The notes: a model not told the origin generated them from the letters alone. Counted from the stretch's first letter, positions 41,574 through 51,538 are shown. The stretch is 64,000 bases of DNA from Alteromonas_E sp965248545 (GCA_965248545.1 OZ252110.1:868001-932000), one strand, 5' to 3'. Numbers and translations are program-made.

Positions 41574-43688
41574 TTAAAACGTATACGCGATCGAAATATG
41601 CAATGACCGACCCAGTTCAGGGATTCGCTCGCCGACCGCTAATGTCTCTGATGATACTCGGTTAACCCCACTCAAATGAGTGTGGTAATACTTATCAAAC
41701 AGATTCTCAATGGAGCCTTGTAGCCGCCAATGTTCGGTCAGTTGCACATCTACACCCGCACTGACAATGCCATAGCCAGCAGTGGGTTGTTCATTTTGAA
41801 TACCGGAAACTCGGTCTTGCTCAGCAACCAATTCCGCAGCTAAATAGGCTAACCACTGGTCAGCTTGATAGCCTAAGCGGAGATCGGCACGTTGCGGTGC
41901 CAATCGGTACAAATAGTCATTTGCTCGCGTATCCTCGCCTCGCACCCATTCCATGGTTGCATCAAGGCGCCACGCATCTGTTACCTGCCAACCAAGCGCA
42001 ATATCAGCTCCCCAAATTCGCGCATCAGTATTGCTCCACTGCAACGGCGCTTGGCCTGCCATCATATTTGAAATCATATTCGCGGGCATATTCTGGGACG
42101 GACGACCGATGATGTAGTCTTCGATATCATACCAAAACACCCGCGGGCTGATGGACCAACTCCCATATTCAACATCCACTGCGACCTCGACTTGAGAAGC
42201 AAGTTCATGATCGAGTTGTACAGAACCGATGTAGTTTCGGCCATCTGCCAAGCCGGCAGAGATGCCCAGTGGAAACCAAGTGTACAATTCATGATAGCTC
42301 GGAGCTCTGCCTTTCTGTGCGATATTGGCGTACACACGAACTGAGCGTGATAATTCGCGACCGAACTGAATTGAGGCGTCTACCCAATTGCGAGTTTGTG
42401 ATCGGTCTGCAGTATTAAATTGCGTGACTAACATCGCCACATTGGGATTCATCATTGCCATATTCGTACTAACCTCGGCTGCATCCATCGCGACCCGCGT
42501 TGGGCGTATTCCCAACGTTGCAAACAAGCCTTGATGACGCCAATTCAACTCAGCGTACGCGGTTTGAATATCGCGCTCAACATCAACGAAATTATTGATA
42601 AAGAACATGTCATTACTAGGATTGGTGATACGGCTTTCGTGATCGCGTTGAACAAATTCTGCCCCCAAATTAGCATCCAGCTGGTGTATGCCACGACTTA
42701 AAGCAAGTTGATAGGTTGCCGTGATCCCCAAGACATCACTGCTAACATCGTTGCGCCGCTGCATTGCTGGCATTCGTTGGCGAAGCACGAAGTTACTCAT
42801 GTCATGGCGATTGTTGTTACCAAACAACCGCAACCCGAATGACTGTTGCTCACCTTCAAATTGATACCCCAATCGATACCACGTCGCATCGATAAACTCG
42901 ATATCCATTGCCAATGATGGAGTACCCGCAGTGTCGGTGCTATTGTGGCTTAGGCTGAAATCCACACTATGCTCGCCATCTTGCCAGATCGTCGCAAGAC
43001 TGCCCATCCGGCGCTCATACTCGGTGTTAAGCACTGTTGTTCCATTACCATCCTGATAATCGTCACCCAACTGGATTTGCAGTGCACTGCGCAGGCCCCA
43101 ATGCTGACCAACCACTTCACCAAAGGCTCCATACTGCTGCCGGTCACCATTATCAGAATAGTCTGCTATGGCATGCCCTCGATAATGTAAAGCGTCTCGA
43201 GAAGATAAATCCCAAGCTTGCGCATCAAACTTGACTACCCCACCAATTGATTCATAACCTGCTGATACTGGTGCAATCCCCCGATAAATTGTCGCGACCG
43301 GACTCTCAATAGAGATGACGTGTGACAACGGCGAGTCCATTGCGTTGGGACCTGCGCCAAACAAGCTCCCTCCTTGATGTGAGACATGTAGTCGGTCACC
43401 AAACATCCCTCGGTGCTGTAAAATAGCGGTTATCGGCCCATTCGAATTAATCGCAATGCCCGGTTCAATGTCCAGTTGATCGCGCACGTCGGGCGCAATT
43501 TGTGGTGCTATAGTCTGCTCCATAGTATCCACCAGTGGAGCTCGGTGTCCGTGCACACTGATCCGTTCAATGGTTAAGTCGTCGGTTCCATTATCGGGCT
43601 GTTGTGTTTCTGCAAACACAAAAGAAGGTAATACAGCACAAGCTGCAGCCACGCGACACGCGGTCGCGCAGCGAGTAAAATTCAACAT
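41574..43688 (-). CDS. TonB-dependent receptor, OprC/NosA-like, probable copper receptor
   Basis: Outer-membrane beta-barrel of 704 residues. A signal peptide (ACRVAAACAVLPSFVFAET) is followed by a possible TonB box (DDLTIERISVHG). The plug domain spans about 60-165 (ILQHRGMFGDRLHVSHQG; GAGPNAMDSPLSHV; SAGYESIGGVVKFDAQ), and the barrel ends IPELGRSLHISIAYTF. Several loops are Met-rich (NMAMMNPNVAML; NMPANMISNMM), which suits Cu(I). The sequence style and the PCu(A)C and DUF2946-like neighbours match OprC/NosA copper receptors. The substrate is inferred. Confidence 0.85.
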   Translation of the reverse strand: MLNFTRCATACRVAAACAVLPSFVFAETQQPDNGTDDLTIERISVHGHRAPLVDTMEQTIAPQIAPDVRDQLDIEPGIAINSNGPITAILQHRGMFGDRLHVSHQGGSLFGAGPNAMDSPLSHVISIESPVATIYRGIAPVSAGYESIGGVVKFDAQAWDLSSRDALHYRGHAIADYSDNGDRQQYGAFGEVVGQHWGLRSALQIQLGDDYQDGNGTTVLNTEYERRMGSLATIWQDGEHSVDFSLSHNSTDTAGTPSLAMDIEFIDATWYRLGYQFEGEQQSFGLRLFGNNNRHDMSNFVLRQRMPAMQRRNDVSSDVLGITATYQLALSRGIHQLDANLGAEFVQRDHESRITNPSNDMFFINNFVDVERDIQTAYAELNWRHQGLFATLGIRPTRVAMDAAEVSTNMAMMNPNVAMLVTQFNTADRSQTRNWVDASIQFGRELSRSVRVYANIAQKGRAPSYHELYTWFPLGISAGLADGRNYIGSVQLDHELASQVEVAVDVEYGSWSISPRVFWYDIEDYIIGRPSQNMPANMISNMMAGQAPLQWSNTDARIWGADIALGWQVTDAWRLDATMEWVRGEDTRANDYLYRLAPQRADLRLGYQADQWLAYLAAELVAEQDRVSGIQNEQPTAGYGIVSAGVDVQLTEHWRLQGSIENLFDKYYHTHLSGVNRVSSETLAVGERIPELGRSLHISIAYTF

Positions 43689-43735
43689 CAGTTTTCCTTA
43701 AGTTCAATACTGTCGCCGCTATGGGCGAATTAACA

Positions 43736-44206
43736 TTACGACAGGGTGATTGGACTTAAGAACGGAGGGGCTCGGGGGTTGGAAGGTTGATAAGCAAAGG
43801 TTTGTACTGCACGAGATTCGCGCAGCGCCACGATACTCGCATATGTAACCGCCGCTATTGACGCATTCGGATAATTGAAACTTGCAGGCGACAAATCAGC
43901 GCAATCGCTAAGTAGACAGCCAGTGACATTAAGGCTGTGTTCTGGCTCTTCAGTATCATCATTTTCAAAGTCGAGATACTCAATAACGCCAAATTCCAAA
44001 TACAGGGATTCGTTGATATACGTCATCCCCGAACCGGTACAAATGGCAATACTATTGTCCTTTGCAAGCTCGTGCGCTAACTGCATTTGAGCGGAGGCAA
44101 ACGCATTCATTGACGCACTTGCGAATAGCAATACAAAACACAACACATAACCAACCCCCCGATTGACTCGGGTCGAAGCGTTAAATTTGGATAATGACTG
44201 TATCAC
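43736..44206 (-). CDS. DUF2946-like small secreted protein
   Basis: 156 residues with a signal or membrane segment (VGYVLCFVLLFASASMNAFA), two Cys pairs in its middle (CTGSGM and CLLSDC, the latter CX4C) and a C-terminus SNPRAPPFLSP. The ending and gene position resemble DUF2946 proteins that accompany copper-related TonB receptors. It leads the group DUF2946-like, receptor, PCu(A)C. Metal handling is inference. The 201 bp between it and the tRNA hold nothing else I can support. Confidence 0.6.
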   Translation of the reverse strand: MIQSLSKFNASTRVNRGVGYVLCFVLLFASASMNAFASAQMQLAHELAKDNSIAICTGSGMTYINESLYLEFGVIEYLDFENDDTEEPEHSLNVTGCLLSDCADLSPASFNYPNASIAAVTYASIVALRESRAVQTFAYQPSNPRAPPFLSPITLS

Positions 44207-44407
44207 TTGGCTAGACGTTGGCTGCTAAACTGCACAGGATCATAACTCACAGTGTGACATCAAATATTGATCAATCGCAAGGATAAATATCCATTAACTG
44301 CAGCGGTTAAAGAAAAGGATATCGGCTGTTGGAATCAACTGCTGGGCTTACGAAAACTACTGATCTGGATAAAGCCGAGAGGGTGCTTGCTTTTCGATGT
44401 GAATAAA

Positions 44408-44483
<76 letters not shown>

Positions 44484-44500
44484 ACACGAAAAGAACGCGC

Positions 44501-44528
44501 ATTTTAGGGATGTGGCAGGAATTGTCAA
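44501..44528 (-). promoter_or_regulatory. Sigma70 promoter of tRNA-Thr
   Basis: On the minus strand TTGACA (44523-44528) and TAAAAT (44501-44506) are spaced by 16 bp and end 17 bp before the tRNA 5' end. Confidence 0.8.
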
Positions 44529-44533
44529 GCACT

Positions 44534-45673
44534 TCAGTGCTTTTTCAATCGCTCTGCCTCACCATTCAACTTTGGGAAGTATTCTTGTGGTAACAGCGCA
44601 TACAAATTAGTCAAACGTTCACCTAATTGTTGGTAGCTGTCCGCCACGACATTGATATGCCCCATCTTGCGCTTTTCACGCACTGACTTGCCGTACCAAT
44701 GCAAGTGACAACCGGGTGCTGCGAGCACTTCTTTTGGTAGCCTTCCGCAACCGATAATATTCACCATCGCACTGATTTGAGTACTTTGCATGCCACCCAA
44801 AGGTAAATTCAACACCGCTCGCAGTTGATTTTCGAACTGTGACGTTTCAGCGCCATGCATACTCCAATGTCCTGAGTTGTGGACGCGCGGCGCCAATTCA
44901 TTAACCAACAAAGAATCGCCAACCTGGAACATTTCTACGGCCATCACGCCGACGTATTCCAATGCGTTGACGATTGCCGTGAAAATTTCCGTTGCTTTAG
45001 CTTGAAGGGATTCTGTGACATTCGTCGCAGGAGCGACCGAGACATGCAATTGACCATCGTGGTGTAAATTCTCTGCTAGCGGATAAACATTTACTTCACC
45101 GTTTGCATTTCGAGCCCCAATTAGCGAAAGTTCCCGATCGAATGACACCATTTTTTCTGCAACCAAAGGCACTGCTTGTAAATCAAGTTCGGACAATTTT
45201 TCAGCTAAGGCGGGTAACTGCGAATGGTCAGTAAAGCGCCACTGACCATAACCGTCGTACCCATCAAGACTCGCCTTAAAAATCACCTTGTCGCCAAGCT
45301 TGGCAATTGCGCCGTCGAGCTGCGCGATATCCGTAATGATTTGATGTTCGCAATTTGGTACCGACAAGCTATCGAGAAATTGCTTTTCATTGACTCTATC
45401 AGCACCGATTCGAATCGCTTCGAATGCAGGAAACAGCTTGTCAGATGCACGCGCATGTTCGAGTAAATCAACAGGTACATGCTCGAACTCGACCGTCAGA
45501 GCCTGTGCTTCACTGATACCAACTTCGAGTGTTTGCTCGAGAGGTTGTTTAGAAACTGGGTTGACCAATTGCCGTGTTTTAACGTTAACCGCCTCAACCT
45601 CGATCCCCAGCGGGATGCCTGCCAAATACAGCATCTGCGCTAACTGACCATCCCCGTATACAATTACTTTCAT
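44534..45673 (-). CDS. purK: 5-(carboxyamino)imidazole ribonucleotide synthase
   Basis: ATP-grasp enzyme of purine synthesis that carboxylates aminoimidazole ribonucleotide with ATP and bicarbonate. 379 residues. It starts MKVIVYGDGQLAQML, carries the ATP-grasp motifs KASLDGYDGYGQWR and VAEKMVSFDRELSLI, and shows MAVEMFQVGD, NELAPRVHNSGHWS and GCHLHWYGKSVREKRKMGH. Its ATG overlaps the purE stop by four bases, the usual purEK coupling. Confidence 0.96.
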   Translation of the reverse strand: MKVIVYGDGQLAQMLYLAGIPLGIEVEAVNVKTRQLVNPVSKQPLEQTLEVGISEAQALTVEFEHVPVDLLEHARASDKLFPAFEAIRIGADRVNEKQFLDSLSVPNCEHQIITDIAQLDGAIAKLGDKVIFKASLDGYDGYGQWRFTDHSQLPALAEKLSELDLQAVPLVAEKMVSFDRELSLIGARNANGEVNVYPLAENLHHDGQLHVSVAPATNVTESLQAKATEIFTAIVNALEYVGVMAVEMFQVGDSLLVNELAPRVHNSGHWSMHGAETSQFENQLRAVLNLPLGGMQSTQISAMVNIIGCGRLPKEVLAAPGCHLHWYGKSVREKRKMGHINVVADSYQQLGERLTNLYALLPQEYFPKLNGEAERLKKH

Positions 45674-46161
45674 TCAGTAAGTTCCAAATCTGCACTGGCC
45701 AGTACTTTATCCGTTTGCGACTGGCGAAAGTCGATTATTGCTTGTTTAACTTTGTCATCGTGCAACGCCACGATCTGTGCTGCCAGTAGACCTGCATTAG
45801 CCGCGCCAGCTTCGCCAATAGCCAATGTGCCGACCGCAACACCTTTTGGCATTTGCACTATCGACAACAACGAATCCATGCCACTGAGCTGACTCGAACG
45901 CACTGGACACCCCAACACAGGAATATGTGTGTGCGCCGCGATCATGCCAGGCAAATGGGCTGCGCCTCCAGCACCAGCAATAATGACATCAAACCCCTCA
46001 GCTTCAGCCGTAACCGCAAACTCGGTTAATCGATCAGGGGTGCGATGAGCTGATACCACTTTGGCTTCAAACTCAACACCGAGCGCCTTAAGCATCTTGG
46101 CAGCGTTTTGCATGGTTGGCCAATCAGAGGTTGACCCCATCACGATGGCAACTTTGTTCAT
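45670..46161 (-). CDS. purE: N5-carboxyaminoimidazole ribonucleotide mutase
   Basis: Second half of the purEK carboxylation step in purine synthesis. 163 residues with the class I signature VAIVMGSTSDWPTMQNAAKML, VVSAHRTPDRL, IAGAGGAAHLPGMIA, PVRSSQLSGMDSLLSIVQMP and GEAGAANAGLLAAQI. First gene of purEK. Only a poor PurR-like half-site was seen upstream, so regulation is left open. Confidence 0.97.
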   Translation of the reverse strand: MNKVAIVMGSTSDWPTMQNAAKMLKALGVEFEAKVVSAHRTPDRLTEFAVTAEAEGFDVIIAGAGGAAHLPGMIAAHTHIPVLGCPVRSSQLSGMDSLLSIVQMPKGVAVGTLAIGEAGAANAGLLAAQIVALHDDKVKQAIIDFRQSQTDKVLASADLELTE

Positions 46162-46263
46162 TGTATCTCCTGGTCGGATTCAGTGTGTCAATGTGACGAT
46201 AAAAAGGCGGCAGATTATAGCGCAAAAATTGATTTGTTCCCATTCGCGAATATTTACGTAGTT

Positions 46264-46329
46264 AAATGTAATCACTATGTCTATCTATTTTTACATATGG
46301 AAATGTAATTTGTTATTTAATTTACATTA
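46264..46329. promoter_or_regulatory. Repeated half-sites upstream of the LysR regulator
   Basis: AAATGTAAT occurs twice in direct orientation, 37 bp apart (46264-46272 and 46301-46309), and once inverted (TTACATTA, 46322-46329). The inner pair forms AATGTAA-N13-TTACATT. This looks like an autoregulatory LysR-type site 16-80 bp upstream of the ATG. Confidence 0.45.
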
Positions 46330-46344
46330 CTCTATATTTTAACT

Positions 46345-47271
46345 ATGAACTCATTAACTTTTCGCCTTTTAGAGGTCTATCAGCAGGTTGTCGACAGTGG
46401 CTCTATCACAGCGGCATCGTCAGCCCTTGGCTTATCACAACCAACCGTTTCCCTGCAGCTGAAGAAACTTAGCTCGCTGTTCAACATGGTATTGCTTGAA
46501 CAAAGGCATGGTCGTCTAGAGATGACCGAAGCGGGTAAAGCACTTTATCAATGTGCCCAGGAAGTTCTATCCTCCCAAGCGCGTCTGAATAGCTACATGC
46601 AAGCGTTACAAGGCATGGAAGTTGGTAGCTTAAAGGTCGCTGTCGTGACAACAGCCAAGTACGTTATTCCGCCGCTGTTGGCGTCCTTCTGTGATGAACA
46701 CCCTGGCATTGATGTGACCCTGAAAGTCGGAAATCGCGCCCAAATAATCGACCGTTTAAAGAACAACCGCGACGATATCTATATTTTTAGTCAGCCGCCC
46801 AAAGACCTGCCTATTCAAGCTGAACCCTTTATGATGAATCGCTTGAGTGTCATCGCCCCTCCTGACTATTCAGGCCCAGACAATTGCGCATTAACGGATC
46901 TTGCTGAGCAACGGGTTTTACTTCGCGAACCAGGATCTGGCACCCGAAAGCTAGTCGATGACTACTGTCAACAACATGAAGTTAATCTTGAGAAGTCTAT
47001 GGTGATCGAGAGCAATGAAGCAATCCGTTTGTCAGTAGCAACCGGACTTGGAATTGCAATTGTGTCCGAGCAAACTCTCGCCCATACCCCTGACCACGAG
47101 GTTAAATTGCTGAACGTCAAAGGCTTTCCTATTCAAAACTATTGGCAAGCGGTAACGTTAACAAGCCGTCCCGAAAGTTTGGCTGCTACTGCTTTTAAAC
47201 AGTTTCTAAGAGACCACGGCGATATTGCGAATTTTAGAACTCAGCCAATTACCATAGGCCAAAAAGCCTAA
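46345..47271 (+). CDS. LysR-family transcriptional regulator
   Basis: DNA-binding regulator of 308 residues. The N-terminal winged helix is LLEVYQQVVDSGSITAASSAL, continuing with LGLSQPTVSLQLKKLSSLF. The C-terminal substrate-binding domain begins VGSLKVAVVTTAKYVIPPLL and includes LREPGSGTRKLVDDY, close to the CbbR/CysB-like groups. The inducer is unknown. Divergent from purEK and convergent with the hybrid kinase. Sites resembling an autoregulatory operator lie directly upstream. Confidence 0.92.
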   Translation: MNSLTFRLLEVYQQVVDSGSITAASSALGLSQPTVSLQLKKLSSLFNMVLLEQRHGRLEMTEAGKALYQCAQEVLSSQARLNSYMQALQGMEVGSLKVAVVTTAKYVIPPLLASFCDEHPGIDVTLKVGNRAQIIDRLKNNRDDIYIFSQPPKDLPIQAEPFMMNRLSVIAPPDYSGPDNCALTDLAEQRVLLREPGSGTRKLVDDYCQQHEVNLEKSMVIESNEAIRLSVATGLGIAIVSEQTLAHTPDHEVKLLNVKGFPIQNYWQAVTLTSRPESLAATAFKQFLRDHGDIANFRTQPITIGQKA

Positions 47272-47306
47272 CTAAAGCGCTTTGCTTTTACGAATGATAG
47301 TTTCTG

Positions 47307-50114
47307 TTAGCCTAGATTTCGGGCTAAAGTCTCGAGCAGTGCGGCCCGCGTGACAGGCTTGGACACAAAGTCGTTCATGCCCACTGCTAAACACGCTTCT
47401 TTATCTTCTTCGAATGCGTTGGCAGTGACCGCGATAATGAGAGTGTGTTTGCGCTCAGATTTTAGCGCTCTTACTTGTCTAGTCGCTTCTAAACCATCCA
47501 TGTTTGGCATTTGACAATCCATCAACACTGCGTCGAATCGATATTTCTTGATAGCAGCTAAGGCCTGAGCACCATCTATGGCACGGACCACACGGGCCCC
47601 AGATTTGGCCAACATATCGCTGAGCAGATCGGCGTTAATATCGTTGTCCTCGGCAACCAAAATACGCAGCCCTGTCGGTAAAATAGGTAGGCCCCTTTCA
47701 TATTTTATTTTGGCCGGTTCAGCGGGCGGCATTTGCAGCGTAACCGAGAACATGGTGCCTTGGTTTTGTTCACTATTAACCGCGATGTTTCCCCCCATCA
47801 AATCGGTCAACTTTTTGGTGATCGACAATCCCAAACCGGTGCCGCCATAATGGCGCGTCGATGACAGATCGGCTTGCGTGAACTCATCAAAAACCAGCTG
47901 CAAATCCCCTGGTTTCATACCGATTCCCGTGTCTCTCACCGTCAGGGTAATGCTGTCAACATGATAATCCAACGTCAGCGTTATAGAGCCAACATGAGTG
48001 AACTTGACCGCATTGCTCAACAAGTTATTGAGAATTTGTGTGTATTTGCCCAGATCACCATTTACCGCGACAGGAACGTCTTCTGATATTTCGCACTTAA
48101 ACAGTAGTTTTTTCTTGGCTGCTGACATGCTGTGTAATTCACACGAGGCGCGAGTCGCAGCGGCTATATCAAAAGGTTTGATTTGCAGCGTCATTTGGCC
48201 TGATTCAATCTTTGACCAGTCCAATACACTATCCAAAATTAACAGCAAGTTGTGTGCAGACTCATTGATCACTTCAACTTTATGCTTTGCATCGTCGGAC
48301 AAAGGCTCTGCAAGTAAATTGTCACATGTTCCTATAATGCCATTCATGGGAGTGCGTATTTCATGGGACATATTGGCCAAAAATTTTGATTTAGCCTCGT
48401 TTGCGACTTCTGCATTTTTCAAAGCCTGAGTTAAAGATTGGGTTTTCTCCTCCACGCGATCAAGCAACGTGGCGTTTAAATGCGTTAATTTACTGTTCAA
48501 TGTTTCTTGTTCTGCTTGCGCGTCTTTTAGCTGGCCAAATGTTTCGACTAGACGCGTGCGCAAGCTAACAAACTCACTGTTAAGCGCGTTGATTTCTTGC
48601 AGATATAGACGGTTCCGGTCATCGATTTCAAAATGTTCTTGGCGCCTCGGATCAAACATAGCAAACTGATGCATGAGGGTGCGCATCGGCTTAGAAATGA
48701 GTCGAGCCACTAAATACCCGATTCCGATCCCTGCTGCGCTAAGCACCAGCAAAACACCGAATGCTAACAACAAGTACCGCAGGGTGAATTCGATGAAGCG
48801 GTCTTGGGGGAAATACACATGGGTCGCCCACCCCATCGGGCCCGACACATTTGATCGTACAAACCACTCAGTATCACCAAACGTTACGACACTTCGAGTA
48901 CACACCTGAGTCATACAAGATTCTCGTGACAATGTCTTCAACCGCTCAATGTTGAGTGCGCTATTGGCGTATACAACTTGCTCCTGATTGTCACTGACCA
49001 TCGTAGCGAACCCCGACAAGTTACGGTCGTCATATAAGTTAAACGTATTTAGACCGAGCGAGCCTTCGACAATACCGATGAACTGCCGTTGATCGTCATA
49101 CAAGGGTACCGAAACAGCAACAATGTTATCATTACCGAAGCCCCTACCCTTAAAAGCCGGTGATATGAAAGCTCGCCCCGTGCGCTTAGCAACAGTGAAA
49201 TAATCCCGCTCTCGCACGGAGTCGAATCCCGAGCGCTTGGCTAACGCTAGAACATCAGCAGGGAAGCTGTGAGTAATAGTTCCGTCGGCATCGGTAACCA
49301 AAAAAGTGAGAAATTGTGGGTAATGGCGCGCCAAATCACTCAATACGGCATCGGTGCTTTCAGGAGCACGTTCTACCGAGCCGGCCGCTAAAGAGATGGC
49401 CGCACGGTGTTCGGCGAAGAAACTAGAAAGTTGGTCGCTGAGAACGTCGGCTCTTTGCCCCATGTAACTGAGCAACTGGACTTTTTGCTGACTTTGGAAA
49501 GCGCCGACGTAAAAATACACCACACCGAGTAACGCAAAAAAGAAAACGCCGGAGAAGAAGTATTGAAAAATAAACCGCACCTCAACCATCGGTGTCTTCG
49601 GGGATGGCCAAATCATAAATCGTGCGATGTAAATGAAGTGACCCAGTAATACATTGGTAATGCAAGAGAAGACTGTCACCGCCATCGCCGTGATTGCGAG
49701 CCAAATGCTATTTGGATTCACACTGTAAAACAGCAAAAGGATGATTGGAGCACTGAATAACAGCCAATAGCCCAACCCAACGCTCAACGTCTTTTGGATC
49801 GGACGATCATAACAACAATACGCGATGACTACGGGTTGCAGGGTCAATACCAACACAACCAGAGGAGGGTTGACTGGTACCCCTAATACCGATTGGCCCA
49901 GTAAAATCGGTAACCAATACGGAAGACCTACTAACAGGGTACTTACCAATGCCCACAGCGAACCAAATAGCAAGCCAATGAAAACGGAGGCGGAGAAACC
50001 GAACGCAAATAATCCTTGAGTTTCAAATGGCGCAGGTAGCCAATGTACCAACATACCCACCAGCGATATCAGGATGATACTGGCAGGTTTGTTGTTGAGT
50101 AGATACGTTATCAT
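47307..50114 (-). CDS. Hybrid sensor histidine kinase with membrane and Cache-type periplasmic sensor
   Basis: 935 residues. The N-terminus has about six membrane segments (MASE-like), then a further segment and a periplasmic domain of ~240 residues that reads like a double Cache sensor (FLVTDADGTITHSFP; RERDYFTVAKRTGRAFISP; GIVEGSLGLNTF). A membrane segment, HAMP-like linker and coiled coil follow. HisKA has FLANMSHEIRTPMNG, HATPase has NNLLSNAVKFT, DTGIGM and GTGLGLSITKKL, and the C-terminal receiver has phospho-Asp in AVLMDCQMPNMDG. Cache domains usually bind small organic acids or amino acids. It lies 18 bp after the M20 hydrolase, suggesting a shared transcript. Confidence 0.9.
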   Translation of the reverse strand: MITYLLNNKPASIILISLVGMLVHWLPAPFETQGLFAFGFSASVFIGLLFGSLWALVSTLLVGLPYWLPILLGQSVLGVPVNPPLVVLVLTLQPVVIAYCCYDRPIQKTLSVGLGYWLLFSAPIILLLFYSVNPNSIWLAITAMAVTVFSCITNVLLGHFIYIARFMIWPSPKTPMVEVRFIFQYFFSGVFFFALLGVVYFYVGAFQSQQKVQLLSYMGQRADVLSDQLSSFFAEHRAAISLAAGSVERAPESTDAVLSDLARHYPQFLTFLVTDADGTITHSFPADVLALAKRSGFDSVRERDYFTVAKRTGRAFISPAFKGRGFGNDNIVAVSVPLYDDQRQFIGIVEGSLGLNTFNLYDDRNLSGFATMVSDNQEQVVYANSALNIERLKTLSRESCMTQVCTRSVVTFGDTEWFVRSNVSGPMGWATHVYFPQDRFIEFTLRYLLLAFGVLLVLSAAGIGIGYLVARLISKPMRTLMHQFAMFDPRRQEHFEIDDRNRLYLQEINALNSEFVSLRTRLVETFGQLKDAQAEQETLNSKLTHLNATLLDRVEEKTQSLTQALKNAEVANEAKSKFLANMSHEIRTPMNGIIGTCDNLLAEPLSDDAKHKVEVINESAHNLLLILDSVLDWSKIESGQMTLQIKPFDIAAATRASCELHSMSAAKKKLLFKCEISEDVPVAVNGDLGKYTQILNNLLSNAVKFTHVGSITLTLDYHVDSITLTVRDTGIGMKPGDLQLVFDEFTQADLSSTRHYGGTGLGLSITKKLTDLMGGNIAVNSEQNQGTMFSVTLQMPPAEPAKIKYERGLPILPTGLRILVAEDNDINADLLSDMLAKSGARVVRAIDGAQALAAIKKYRFDAVLMDCQMPNMDGLEATRQVRALKSERKHTLIIAVTANAFEEDKEACLAVGMNDFVSKPVTRAALLETLARNLG

Positions 50115-50132
50115 TGGGTTTAACAGTGCGTC

Positions 50133-51431
50133 TTATTCAGCGAATAAGTAATCCACCGTCATATTGGTCAATAGATCAACACCAAGTTTCATGCCACTGT
50201 CGTCAACATAAAACTCAGGAGTATGGTGCGCTGGAGCCTCATCAGCAGGGACATCAAGAGGCTTCCCACCCACCCACAAATAAACGCCAGGCACTTTCTC
50301 TTGGAAGAATGAAAAATCTTCAGCCCCAGTAACCGGTTTAGACAATAAGGCATTTTCATCACCTGCTGTACGCTGAATAGTCGGTAGCATTTTTGCCATC
50401 AAATCGGGATCATTGAATGTAATTGGATAGTTGTAATCGAGTGGTAAAGTCACTTCAGCTGTGGCTCGCATACTGTCAGCAATAGCGTTCACCTTGCGTG
50501 GCAAAGCTTCATATATGTGATCGCGGGCGGCTTGATTAAGGGTGCGGATAGTACCGACCATTTCCACTTCACTTGGAATAATATTAGAGCGATTTCCACC
50601 ATGGATCGAACCAATTGTAATTACCGCAGCGTCATCAATGAGTTTCAGCTCACGGCTTACAATCGTCTGCAGACCCATAATCACTTGAGCAGCTGTCGTT
50701 ACAGGATCAACACTCAGCCAAGGATAAGCGCCGTGAGCTTGCTTCCCTTTGATTACAACTTTAAACGGATCAACTGCAGCCATCACACCACCTGCGCGAT
50801 AGCGGACTTTTCCGACGTCAGTATCAGCACTGATGTGCAATCCGAAAATCACGTCAACATCGGGATTTCGTAATACACCTTCCTTGACCATAATTTCCGC
50901 ACCGCCGACTTCTCCCGCAGGAGCGCCTTCCTCAGCAGGTTGAAAGATAAATTTCACTTGGCCGCGCAACTGGTCTTTGATATCCACTAGGATTTTGGCA
51001 GCTCCCATTAACATAGCCATGTGCGTATCATGTCCACACGCGTGCATAACCGGCACATCATTACCATTAAACTCGCCACGTTGTACGGAACGAAACGGTA
51101 AATCATTTTGCTCGAGAACCGGCAAGCCGTCCATGTCAGCTCGTAAAGCGACCACAGGGCCAGGTTTACCTGTATTGAGCAGCCCTACGACACCTGTTTT
51201 CGCAATACCGGTTTGTACTTCCAAACCAAGAGAGCGTAGATACTCTTCAATATAGGCGGCCGTTTTAAACTCGCGATTTGATAACTCTGGAAACTCATGA
51301 AAATGATGACGCCACGCGATAACCTCAGGCTCTATTTCGCTGCTCATTTGCTGTAGCGCAGACGTCTCCGGTTTTGCCTGTGCACCAAAGCAAAGGCAGG
51401 CGGTAATTGCTAAATAACTGAACTTTTTCAT
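50133..51431 (-). CDS. Exported M20-family amidohydrolase (HipO/AbgA type)
   Basis: Zinc amidohydrolase of 432 residues that releases an amino acid from an N-acyl or peptide substrate. The signal peptide is FSYLAITACLCFGAQAKPE, so it is periplasmic. Metal motifs are HACGHDTHMAMLMGAA and FQPAEEGAPAGEVGGAE, with FGLHISADTDVG, TIGSIHGGNRSNIIP and TGAEDFSFF downstream. Length and motifs fit IAA-amino-acid or hippurate hydrolases. The natural substrate is unknown. The neighbouring Cache-type kinase may sense a product (inference). Confidence 0.9.
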   Translation of the reverse strand: MKKFSYLAITACLCFGAQAKPETSALQQMSSEIEPEVIAWRHHFHEFPELSNREFKTAAYIEEYLRSLGLEVQTGIAKTGVVGLLNTGKPGPVVALRADMDGLPVLEQNDLPFRSVQRGEFNGNDVPVMHACGHDTHMAMLMGAAKILVDIKDQLRGQVKFIFQPAEEGAPAGEVGGAEIMVKEGVLRNPDVDVIFGLHISADTDVGKVRYRAGGVMAAVDPFKVVIKGKQAHGAYPWLSVDPVTTAAQVIMGLQTIVSRELKLIDDAAVITIGSIHGGNRSNIIPSEVEMVGTIRTLNQAARDHIYEALPRKVNAIADSMRATAEVTLPLDYNYPITFNDPDLMAKMLPTIQRTAGDENALLSKPVTGAEDFSFFQEKVPGVYLWVGGKPLDVPADEAPAHHTPEFYVDDSGMKLGVDLLTNMTVDYLFAE

Positions 51432-51495
51432 GATCGTATTTTTTTTGATTATGCCTTACAACAAGAGTAACTGATTTGAATGCGTTGCCCAAATG

Positions 51496-51524
51496 AAAAA
51501 GCCATATCAGGGATATGGCTTTTG
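51496..51524 (-). terminator. Terminator of rho
   Basis: GCCATATC (51501-51508) pairs with GATATGGC (51512-51519), loop AGG. On the minus strand the stem is followed by a T run (51496-51500), and on the plus strand by TTT. Confidence 0.85.
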
Positions 51525-51538
51525 TCGACTTGCTTTGA

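Noticed and set aside
46162..46230. Possible PurR box upstream of purE (AGCGCAAAAATTGATTTG)
   Set aside because: Only the left half resembles the ACGCAAAC consensus; the right half and symmetry are missing.
47998..48429. 143-codon plus-strand frame within the hybrid kinase
   Set aside because: Antisense shadow of the well-supported HisKA/HATPase region.
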